A program made the translations under genes and the position numbers. From Brachionus manjavacas (Eukaryota > Rotifera > Eurotatoria > Ploima > Brachionidae), in contig JAHQIY010000016.1 of the NCBI GenBank assembly GCA_019054805.1, positions 1,240,001-1,304,000 on the forward strand: a DNA stretch of 64,000 nucleotides, given 5' to 3'. The notes under the pieces were generated by a model that saw nothing but the letters and a program-made list of their open reading frames with translations, had not been told where the DNA came from and searched no databases. Shown here in pieces: positions 52,367 to 62,326 of this stretch (position 1 is its first letter; each line of letters begins with the position of its first letter).

Positions 52367-53060
52367 AATTTAAATCTAAATTATTGAAAAAAAAAATTGA
52401 AATTTTTTTTGCTCAAACATTTTAAAAACGAGTATAAACTTTGATCAGAAAATTTATCTCATAAATAAAGTCTTGACAAGAGCCTCTCAAAATTTATCCC
52501 TTCTAGTCTATCCTCTAAAATTAAATTTTACAAAAATAGCATTTTTTTGCAAACATAATTTTAAATTTAATTTATATGTGGCATTTTTTTGTAAATTAAA
52601 AACAAAAGAAAAATTTAAGTATTTTAATATATTATGATGTAAGGTAATTAAAAGTTATTCGTTTTCAATATTTATTAAATAGCTTTTTTTCAGAATGATT
52701 ACTAAAATAGAGTGATAAATCAAAATTAAAAAAATTCAATAACAAAACTAGGTTAACTAATTTAGTTAATGCGCCCTTAACAAAAAATTTAGAATTAAAA
52801 TATCACGAAAACCAAATATTAATTGTTTAACTAGTTTAGCTATTTTTTAAAAATAATTTTACACTAATAAAGTTATTTAAGTTCAACAACTAGTTTTAAT
52901 TAAATGACTAAACAAATTTGGTTTAAGATAATCTATTGTAATTATATCTTTGAAAAAAATTTGCATATCATTATTAGCTTTGTTTGAGATAAGGGTGTAA
53001 TTGTTTATTTAAAATTCAATCTTAAAATTTATAAAATACTAAAAATAAATTTGTCTAAAT
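52367..53060. other. spacer between the two AGPAT genes
   Basis: AT-rich. No gene recognised. It should hold the promoter of copy A and the 3' UTR of copy B. Confidence 0.4.
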
Positions 53061-54381
53061 CTATTCTTTTTTATTCTCAGCTTCTTTTAGACCATATTTT
53101 GAACCCTTGTCTATTTTACTGATTCCAACAAACATTTCAGCCAAAAAATTCACTTTAAATAGTAAAAAAGAATATTTTAGTAAAGATTCATCAAAATTTA
53201 AAATTACTTGTTAAAAGTATAATTGCTAAGACACTATTCATTAAAAATGACGCATTGATAACAAAAGTGTATAACCAAAACAGCGCTGGTATACCTAAAA
53301 GAGTTGTCCAAAATAAAGCTATGTATAAATCATAATAATTTTTTGCCAATTCGTATTTTTGGACCCCCAAAGATTCAAAAGTACCATTCTTGGCAAACAC
53401 ATCGTATATTTGATCTTTCTCTTGATAGAATTTGTGAATAAATTTCGCAGACTCTTCCTCATCAGTGGGAACCTGAGACATTGGAATTCGGCGAATGAAT
53501 ATTTCACCTTTCAATGGAATGCCTTTTCGTATTGTATTGACATCAGCTCTGGCACCGTTTCTCTCAACAATACCCACATTTAAGTCATAAATAGCACCGA
53601 CTGAAATATAAAATAATTTTTTTTTTCCAATTTTAAATTTATGTATTCACCTCTGTCTTGTGCACCGCGAGCAATTATTGAGAAACCTTTAGTTCTGGGC
53701 AGCAAGTGGTGCTTTAACTCAGGCAGGCCTTTTGCCCGAGCAATTTTCATACTTTCTTCATGCTTAAATTTGGTAAATCTAGTACCTTCACAGAACATCA
53801 AAACGTTGAAAAAATATCCATCTGGATACAGCGCTAAATTTGTGTCCAGTCCCTCTTTCAATTTTTGTTTATCGCTTTCCCATTTTCTATCAATAAATAT
53901 GGACTCGGTGAATACCCAGCACCAGCCGATCAGTGGAACAAATCGAAGTGAAGATTTCCCTATAATTTTAGATCCCTTTAAAAAAAAAGTTTATTCTTAA
54001 TAAAATATTTTAAAATTTAACTTAATTAACCCCCAGTATGCCTAATCTTTGACACACAATCCAGCCTATTAGCCAATCGATGTCGTATTTGTGGTTCATG
54101 ATGCATATAAAATGCTCTTGGGTTATTTTATCAAAGCTCTCTTTGTCTATATAGATATGAACATCGGTACCTGACCAGTATTGACCTAAGAATGTTAAAT
54201 TTGACCAGAAACTATATGCTAATAAATAATTTATTTTTCTGTAAAGTTTTAAATTAAATGGACGGACAATTAAATACGAGAGGAATTGTAATAAGTTGAC
54301 AATGAGACCGCTTCCAAAAAAAGTGTAAACAAGCATTAATTGAACAGGCAAAAAGCTCTTTATTTGACCCAAAAGACTCAT
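53061..54381 (-). CDS. 1-acyl-glycerol-3-phosphate acyltransferase, AGPAT3/4-like (tandem copy B)
   Basis: Four exons, 54381-54031, 53975-53651, 53600-53208 and 53152-53061, sum to 387 codons (386 aa). Same family as the gene directly downstream: NHKYDIDW for NHx4D, RFVPLIGWCW, then FCEGTRFTKFKHEESMKIAR with motif III, and LPELKHHLLPRTKGF. The IFIRRIPMSQVPTDEEESAKF block near residue 260 and the ending ISKIDKGSKYGLKE agree with vertebrate AGPAT3. Two hydrophobic segments precede the tail. Copy B lacks two introns that copy A has (one after the N-terminal membrane region, one before motif III), so the pair differ by intron gain or loss since duplication. Confidence 0.93.
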
Positions 54382-55584
54382 TTTTTGCTGTTGTTTCTTG
54401 TCAGGTATTTTAATTTATGTAGATTGAGCTCTTTTATTCTTTAAAACATACGTTCGAATTTATAATAATTTTTTTTATAGTATGTATACACAAGCTTTAA
54501 ATTTTGAATTTTTTCTAATAAACGTTTCTAAGAAATAGTAAATGAAATTAGTCACAATTATTTTATTAAGATTGGCTCAACTATTGATTTTTAAAACAAA
54601 GATAATTTCCAAAATTTGCTCTGTCATAACAAATTTAAAAAGTTAAAAGTTTTGTTTGATTGTTTACATAATCATAAAATATTAAAAGAGTTGGCATTGA
54701 TCAGATAAACTTCAAAAAATTTGAAAATAATTAATTCGAGAAAATAATTAATAATTAAAAATTTATCTTGTTTAATGGCTTATTTCCATTCCAACCAAGT
54801 GAAATTTTAAAAAATTTCTTATTTTTCGCCATTTTTTTCAAATACCTTATATAATTCAACTGATTAAATTTATGATAAAAAAGTTAAAAAACATGGAAAA
54901 TTCTTATTGAGTTTAATTAGTTATTATTATCAATAACTTATTAGCTATTTGTGATTAAATTTTATTGAACTTGTAAACTCCAATCTTCGTAAAAGATATT
55001 TTAGAATTTAAGAAACATAATTTAAAAAAATTTCTAAAAATTATCCAAATATTGCCAAGATTTATAATTAAATTATTAATTAATATTAATTGTTAACACA
55101 AAAAAAATAAATTTTATAATATCTAGTGACATTCATAACGGGATGAGTTCATAAAAAACATAAAAAAGGTATAAAAACATAAATTATGTGACTCAACACA
55201 AGTTAAATTTTATTTTTTTAAATAAGTGAAAAAAACATAAAAAGTGACTAGCAATAAACTTATTTTTACAAAAAATGACTCAATTTTTTTACTATCTGTA
55301 ATAAATGCTTTAGTTTTATTATTGTAGCTTTCAATCGGGTAATTAGACATTGAATAGCCAGCTGAAGTTTGAAATAGATGCCATTTGCAAGACGCAAGTC
55401 CAATCTTTATTTAGAAGAATGTTGAAAACAAATTTTCAAATTTTTTTTTTTCATTTTGCAACAACAATCATCGCTACCCTCTTTAATTTCATAGCTTAAA
55501 TAAAAGGGTTCATTTGGACCATAAGTTATAAGGCCAATTTTCTAATAAATCTTAAACTAAACATGTTCTAAGAGACCAGCAATA
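54382..55584. other. gene-free AT-rich DNA
   Basis: Nothing recognisable beyond A/T runs and several short CATAAAAA repeats around 55150-55250. Confidence 0.4.
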
Positions 55585-55839
55585 CTATTGACGTCGCCAT
55601 GCTTTTTTCTTCGTAATATTTCTATAAATAAGGTCTTCTATTGCATCTTTAAAAGCTTGTGAAATAATTTTTTTCTGAGCCGAGTCAAATTGTAAAATCG
55701 GTTGATGAATGTTAATTCCTTTAACGAGACAAAGTTTATTTTTGAGACATTTGGAATTATTATATCGTGTTGGACATTCTGGCATACATTGCCAAGATGG
55801 ATTTGATTTTCGCATTTGGTGCTGGTAATAAATACCCAT
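55585..55839 (-). CDS. small hypothetical ORF with a Cys cluster (84 aa)
   Basis: Frame from the ATG at 55839. It has a Cys cluster (WQCMPECPTRYNNSKC, then KLCLVKG) followed by an amphipathic C-terminal part with basic end (TKKKAWRRQ). No signal peptide and no recognised domain. Composition is less AT-biased than chance frames nearby, so it may be a real exon or a repeat remnant. Confidence 0.35.
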   Translation of the reverse strand: MGIYYQHQMRKSNPSWQCMPECPTRYNNSKCLKNKLCLVKGINIHQPILQFDSAQKKIISQAFKDAIEDLIYRNITKKKAWRRQ

Positions 55840-57510
55840 TCGATTTTTTATGCATATTTATATCTAAAAAATTTGTATTTTCAAAAAATTTATAATTTAA
55901 AGTATTGATATATTTTATTTTTTTTATTACTTTTTATATATTTTTTATATATTTTTTTTAGCTTTCTCGGAATTTTCTTTGAAAATTCACCTTTTTTTTA
56001 ACTTTTTTAAGTTTTTTCAACCTAACCTCTCATAGCGATCTATTTCGCGAAATGTTAACAAAATTGTTCCATTTAAACCTAATAAGCATGAAACAAATAT
56101 CTGCAAAATGTACTATGCTTAAATAAAGAAATCAAATTTCTGTTAAAATTGTACGATTTAAGAAGGTAATACATAAAGGTTCAATAATTCTTCTTTCTCT
56201 TTCATTAAAAATTTATATCTTGCAGAAAAAATTAAAAAATTTTCTTGAATTTTGTACGGTCATTTTTATACCGATAAAAGTAGAATGATTTTGACAAAAT
56301 TTTAACTTGCTTTTAATTATGATTATTCAAGTTTTTAAGATTACTGAAAATGCTCCAAAATCGTGTGCATGCTAGTCTTTTTACTGAAATAAGTAAAAAA
56401 ATATAAAATTAAATGGAAGTTTTGCACTTTAATACAAAATAAGAAGCTTATTTTAAATTCGAAATCAAGCTATCAATCAATGAATATAATAACTAATTTC
56501 GTACATTAAAGAATATTCTTCTTTTTTCAATTTTCTACACTAAATTACACTATTTTAAAAATCTTAATTTCAGATTTTTTTTGAAATTTAAAAGAAAAAG
56601 TTTGGTATAATGATTTAAACTGAAGAACTTGAATTCTATAAACAGAACAAAGTTGGAACAAATTTTTCCTTAAAAAATTTAAAGCATTAAATGCCTATTC
56701 TCTTAAAATTTGTTCCCAAAATTTCGATAAAATTAAAAAAGTGCATAGAAGATAACTCAATTTTTAAAACGAGTTGTCTTGCATGAAAGTTAATCAGATT
56801 CGAAACCAGAATTCAGAGAAGTTCGACAGGAAATGATCTTTGGTTCATTCATTTTCATAATGTTTAAAAACTATTTTCTGAATCAGTTACATAATTAATT
56901 TAGGCTTTTAGAGGACGACAACAAGCTACTTGAAGTTATTTCCAACTCTTAATAAAAAAGCTTAGACTTTTATTAAGGTTGCAAAAATTAAAAAATAATT
57001 CTCAAAAATTTCAAGCTTAATAATACTGATTTGCTTCAAAAAGTTATTTATGATCATTAGATTAAAATTTCTAGTTAATTTTGCATCATTAAAATCCGAT
57101 TTGAAAAATCGAAATTCAAATAATGAATAGAAGTTCAAATTTTGTTCGATCGTAAGAAATCATTTAATTTACTTAGAAATTATGCTTTTATAAAGACAAA
57201 TTACTATTTATCATTTTGGATACTTTTTTTGGTGAAAAATTTCTTTTTCATACTTACTAGATGAAATAATGAATTTTAATTTAAGTATTTTAATTTTTGG
57301 GATAACGGGAAAAAATGTTTTTTCTAATTTATTTTAAAATTCTTTATCTTGAAAATAGATTGTTTATCTAACTTTAGAACAGAGTTGTTTTTAAGTCACA
57401 AGTCTTAAGTCAAGTCAAAACTTGATTTAAAACTTTTTTTTTTTTTAAATCAACTAAAAAGTTTTCAAAAAATTAAAAAAAAAAATTTAAATGTCACCTT
57501 TTCTTGATAT
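55840..57510. other. gene-free AT-rich DNA
   Basis: No ORF with recognisable domains, no RNA gene and no clear repeat seen. Confidence 0.4.
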
Positions 57511-57850
57511 ATTAATAATAATAATAAATTGAGTCATAGCAGGGAAGCACCCTGCGAGCAATCCAAAACAACTTGAATCGTTATGATGAGTGGTTGTGCG
57601 TTTGGCGAGAATGAATGTGGGACGATGAGTGTTCGAGCTAAGACCCCCCAGTCCTAGCGTAAACGGTTCTGAGGACTGCCCAGGCCTTCAGCTCACCGTC
57701 TCACTGACTGGGCCATGGTTGGTCGTTGAGGTTTAGGTGGTGGTGGTGTTCGCGCAGGCAAGATGTATGTCGAGGCGGGCCTTGAAGCTGTTAAGGGTTG
57801 GAGCGTTGACTGTCGAGGATGCGATATTGTTCCAGGTTGTTCATATTCAT
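57511..57850 (-). pseudogene. 3' end of a GC-rich LINE with TTA-repeat tail
   Basis: The stretch stands out as GC-rich in AT-rich surroundings. On the minus strand the frame ending at 57733 reads WNNIASSTVNAPTLNSFKAR then LDIHL, the usual C-terminal end of CR1/jockey-group RTs, which contain a WN-LP-x-NSFK-RLD pattern. About 200 bp of GC-rich 3' UTR follow and end in a TTA repeat (57511-57530), a LINE tail. Upstream of the frame the homology stops, so it is strongly 5'-truncated. Confidence 0.75.
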
Positions 57851-58497
57851 CTCTTTTTTACTAGAAACTTTCTACATTCAGAAAATGGTCTATTCGCATT
57901 ATATTTTTTTTATCATATTATGTTAAATATTTAATTTTAGTGATCTTGAGCACCAGAGAAACACAGACATTTGTTTTTCATGAAACCAATCTGCAACGTT
58001 ATAAGAATTTTGTGCCATAGTCCGTATTTTTGAGAGATCGGATGTTTTTTTAGATCAAAAAATCTCAGCTGATGGATTATCGAGAGCTATATTCACAATA
58101 TAATTTATTCTACCAAATAAATAGTATCCAAATAAAACTTGAATTCCAACCATTCTTTGGCGAATCGTTTTACAAATTTACGATTCATTACGAATTCAAT
58201 TAGTTTTAATTCTAAAATCGTCAAAAAAGTAGTGTAATCAAAATATATTAATAAAAATATAAAATTAGTGTTTAATTAAAATAGATCTAAAACTAGGAAA
58301 AAAAACATCTTTGTAATCTAGTAATTAAATGAAGGAACAAACAATGTTTTCATGTATAAAAACAACTTAATATTAATACAATTTTTTCAAAAAAATTTTA
58401 AACTTTATTCCAGCAATCACCAAAAAATGTCGCTTGCTACACTTAAAGGTTTATTGTGAATCTTGATAATTAGTTTCCAGGCATTAAATATTGATTC
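57851..58497. other. AT-rich DNA upstream of the Ly6-like gene
   Basis: May contain upstream exons (signal peptide) of the Ly6-like gene, but I could not join any with confidence. A short ATG frame at 58427 lies just upstream. Confidence 0.35.
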
Positions 58498-58795
58498 ATT
58501 ATAAAGTGTTATAGTTGCTCTAATTGCTTTAAAGTATCTCAAGAAGAATTGTCCAGCTGAAAACTCATGTCAAACTTCAGTTACTAAAATTTCTATTCAA
58601 GATATTGTAATTTCTTCTGTTTCTAGAGGATGCATGCCATTTTGTCAAGAAACATCCAATAGTGGGATTGATGTCACATGTTGTGAAACAGATGGATGCA
58701 ATAATAAAACTTTTAATAATTCTCAAATTATTTCTTCAAGTTTTATCATATTAATTTGTTTCAACTTGGCAAGTTTTTTTTCTTTTAAACTTTAA
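58498..58795 (+). pseudogene. Ly6/uPAR three-finger, GPI-anchored-type protein, frameshifted and lacking its start
   Basis: The first frame gives KCYSCSNCFKVS, the opening Cys pattern of a three-finger domain. After a +1 shift near 58540, the second frame gives NCPAENSCQTSVTK, RGCMPFC and the hallmark CCETDGCN, then a hydrophobic tail (SSSFIILICFNLASFFSF) typical of a GPI-attachment signal, and a stop at 58793-58795. Such proteins are small secreted or surface modulators of receptors. No in-frame ATG or signal peptide was found. The frame change may be a true inactivating indel, an assembly error, or an undetected splice. AATAAA at 58837 fits a 3' end. Confidence 0.6.
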
Positions 58796-58836
58796 AAATT
58801 ATTCAATTTCTTCAATTTATGTTAAATTTCACATTT

Positions 58837-58842
58837 AATAAA
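58837..58842 (+). terminator. AATAAA polyadenylation signal after Ly6-like gene
   Basis: Hexamer 42 bp after the stop codon. Confidence 0.45.
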
Positions 58843-59117
58843 ATTATCATTACACCAAATTTTAAACACTTTTATTTATTGGATTCACATTTATTAAAAA
58901 ATAAAAAATTTTAAAATTTATCATTTTCTTTGCTATTATAAATATACTATTTAATGAAAAATATATGATAATCTTCAGGTCAATTTTTTTTTTTAAATTA
59001 CTTTATTCAAAGTAAAAGTTAATGTGCTTAAATTAAAGCTAAAGAGCTGAGCTTTAATCTGATATGCAATATTTATCACTGGTCCTTTTCGTTTATTTTT
59101 AATTTTGCAAAAAAATT

Positions 59118-59489
59118 ATGTATTTTATTTTTCTTGCTAATGAACACTTGCTATTGAACATTTCTCCAAAGGAAAAACAAATAAAGAAATATGATGTTGA
59201 TATCCTATTAGGAAAAGTATCGTTAAGTACTATTCAAAGATGGACACAAGAGTACAAAAATTCCGGGAAAAATATTCACTCAAAATCTCCTGGAAGACCT
59301 CTAACCGTTTCCAATCATATTTTAGAAAAACGAATCAAGTCTTTAACCAAAACTCACTCGCAACGTCAGATTAGTGATAAACTGAAGATTTCTGTGGAGT
59401 CAGTTTCAAAAATTTTGAAAGAATTGAATCTCAAAGTAAATTTTGCAATAAAATTTTTTTTTTCATTAAAATTTACACCCGTTATTTAA
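59118..59489 (+). pseudogene. Tc1/mariner-type transposase N-terminal HTH fragment
   Basis: The frame from the ATG at 59118 contains two helix-turn-helix units with the arrangement of Tc1/mariner DNA-binding domains. The first is GKVSLSTIQRWTQEYKNSG. Then come the SPGRP linker (GRPR-like AT-hook) and the second HTH, RQISDKLKISVESVSKILKE. The following DDE catalytic domain is missing; the frame ends in AT-rich sequence. A possible donor (GTAAAT) after LNLK leaves open a spliced host gene with a paired-like domain, but no continuation was found. Confidence 0.6.
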
Positions 59490-59619
59490 GCAAATCTGTT
59501 TATTAGGTTTCATAATTTTCCCTATTCTTTCCCGGTGGAAAATAGGAAGGCTCTATTTTTACGATGAAAGGGTTTTAAACATTCGCTTCGTATTGTAGGG
59601 ATATTTTGAAGATTTTTTC

Positions 59620-59691
59620 ATCCTCAGCGGGTTTTGAACCCTCGATCCTCTGCTTGCATGACTTACATGCAAACCATTCGTCTATACGGGC
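59620..59691 (-). repeat. tRNA-like sequence (tRNA pseudogene or SINE head)
   Basis: On the minus strand, GCCCGTATAGACGAATGG forms a D-arm region. A perfect 5-bp anticodon stem TGCAT/ATGCA encloses a 7-nt loop GTAAGTC. GGGTTCAAAACCC forms a T arm with B box GGTTCAAAACC. The acceptor stem pairs poorly and the variable region is long (AGCAGAGGATC). It is therefore not a functional tRNA. Higher-complexity sequence continues on its 3' side to about 59510, as expected for a tRNA-derived SINE body. Confidence 0.5.
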
Positions 59692-59699
59692 TTATAATC

Positions 59700-60954
59700 T
59701 ATTGTTTAATAGTAATTAATTAATTTTAAAAAGAACGAATTTATTGTGGTTAATTTTTTTCTAATTTTTTTATTTCCGATTTCAAGGTTAATCAACAGGC
59801 CCGTGCCCATGCCTCATGAGAATGATTAACACTTAATTTATTAAATTCATTATAAAAAATATAAAATGTTGAAAAAATTTAAAAGAAAATCATTTTGTCA
59901 AATATCATGAACATTTTTCATTAAAAAAATAGCCTGAAGGAAGATTTAATCAGACGTTAAAAAGTAAAAAAGTAAATATTCGATGAATTGTTTTTTTTAA
60001 GAATGCACATATTTATTGAAAATAAATCAAATTAAATAAAATTTGTTTTAAAATTATTTGAATCCATAAATGCACAATTTTAATTAAGATAAACAGTTTT
60101 AATTAAACTAATGAAGCGAACAAAATAATTGATATTTATTTTAATTTTCTGAAATGAAAAGCACTTGATTCAGTCCATTAATTTTATTCACTAAATTGTC
60201 ATTTGAGTTCAGAAATGCAAAATTGAATTTCATGATTTTAATCGAACTAAAATTTTAAGCATCAAATATCTTAATTGATATTTGATTGTTTTTCGATCAA
60301 ATCGGTTGACAATTAACTAATGAGAAGTGAAGTGTATCCGTTCAGCACTATTTTATTTTAATCCAATTTTTCCCTAACTTTTTATATATTTCAATACTCA
60401 AATGACAAAAAATGAAATCTTAATCAATCTAAAAAGAAATAAAACATGTTTTTGGAATATTTCAAGATTTTAATCGCAATTTTTTGGAAGAAACAAAAAA
60501 CAAAAATATTTTTTTTCTTGAAGCAATAAAACTTAAAATCAAATGTTATTTTTCAAAATTTAATTTTATTTCTGATAGTTATTAAAATAGATAATTAATT
60601 CATTGATAAATAATTACTTTTGAAAATGAATCTAAAATACTAAAATATTTTAAAAATTTAAATAATATTCAATACATATTAATAATTATTTTTTAATTAA
60701 TATTATTATTTATTCGTACTCTTGTCGATTCAGGCAATATTTAATAAAAAGAATAATCATTTGGAAAAATTTCAAGTTATAACTTAAATGAGTATCTAAT
60801 AATTAAAGAAAAAAACCTTGTTTATATTTTTTCGCTAATTTCAAAATCTTTCAAAAAATCCTAAGCAAAGACCGCTGTCTAGATCTCCTCTTATAAACTT
60901 CAAAAAGGCATACTCCAAAAAATGCAATGAATAAATAAAAGTTGCATCAAATCC
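59700..60954. other. gene-free AT-rich DNA
   Basis: Nothing recognisable; a brief GC-richer patch (CAGGCCCGTGCCCATGCC) lies at about 59796-59814. Confidence 0.4.
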
Positions 60955-61330
60955 TCTCTCTTTTTGAATTTGCGGTGCCTGAATGGTACCCAATTCTTAA
61001 GTCTGACTGTGCGAATGTTGAAAGAATTCAACGCAGAGCTGCGAAATTTGTTTCTTCAATGAAAGCAGATTGAAGATTTTGAATATTCCAAATCTGGTAA
61101 AAAAAAAGAAAAAGAGGTGATCTAATTCAATTATAAAAGTTCATGCATGGAATAAAATTATTTGAAAAAAGCAACAATTTTAATGTCACAAATACCAAGG
61201 AAGAGGTCACTGCTTCAAATATCACAAAGAAATTTCGAGGCACCAGCATGGAGATAACTTTTTTTTCAACAGAACCGCTAACATATGGAACTCGCTGCCA
61301 AATCAATTAGTTGAAGTTCCCAACGCAAAA
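60955..61330 (+). pseudogene. LINE RT C-terminal fragment, same family as 21885-22555
   Basis: Plus-strand DNA close to the minus-strand element at 21885-22555, broken into several frames. Recognisable pieces are LFEFAVPEW, PILKSDCANVERIQRRAAKF, KFMHGIKLFEKSNNFN, and FFFNRTANIWNSLPNQLVE. Small deletions and frame changes (for example near 61065 and 61195) separate them. Both ends are lost. Confidence 0.8.
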
Positions 61331-62326
61331 AAAAAACATGATGCACTATTTGTTCAATTTAAATTTGAAATTCACAATTCCAAAAAACCAAAGGACTTCA
61401 TCCTTTTTGTAGGTAAACAAAATGAGAAAATTATTTAGTAAAAACCCTTTTTGTACTTTTTGATTTTTTTATATTTTTAAATGAAAAGCACAGCTAAACA
61501 TTTGAACTAAAATCGAACCCGATTCATAAACTGGAATTCTGTCGCAGATCCGGTGTTTGTTAGAAACTTATTTTTAATTTGAATTTCAAAATACGGCAAA
61601 TTTAAGTGAATGATAAAATTTTTATGATAAAGGTATAAAATTATCACTTAAAAAAGGTTTATTAGATTTATTTGTGCTATATTTTACTGCAAAAGCAAAT
61701 TTAAAAAAAAAACACATAATGTTAAACTGAAAAATTTCATGCTTTCAAAAGTATCTCTGCATTTAAATTTTAATTTAAAATTCTCAAAAGTATTTTTTTC
61801 CCATGATCATAAACTTCAATTTTCCTCTAGTACCGCTTTTTTAGTTTAAAAAAAAATCTTGTAAAGTATTTTAATTGACTGATTCTGTTGACTGGATAAT
61901 TGGTGAGTCAAATTTTTGGAAGAAAATTTTTCTCCGCATTATCGATGTTGAATAGCATTTTGTGTTGCTCTATTTTAATTTTTATTTCAATTGAAAAATG
62001 GAAAAATGAATAATAATTTTGTTGAATTAAAAAAAAAAAAAAAACATTTCTCTTATATATTTATTTAGAAACTATCAATTTTTTTTTCTTTTTTTTTTTA
62101 ATCTAACAACTTTACATCGCCTTCAAGGCGTTCATAAAGGTCACGGAAAGAAGTCACAATCAAAAATAAAATTGATTGAAACTTAAAAATCAAATATAAT
62201 TTAAAAATTGAATTTTTGTTAATTAATAATTTATTAAATTTTAGTAAAAAAAAAACAATACTAAAAATTCTCAAAATATACACATAATAATTACACAAAT
62301 ACAGTATTATATAGCTGAAAATTAAA
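61331..62326. other. gene-free AT-rich DNA, 3' flank of the CUB/lectin gene
   Basis: Low-complexity. Includes the 3' UTR of the minus-strand gene ending at 62327. No ORF or repeat recognised. Confidence 0.4.
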
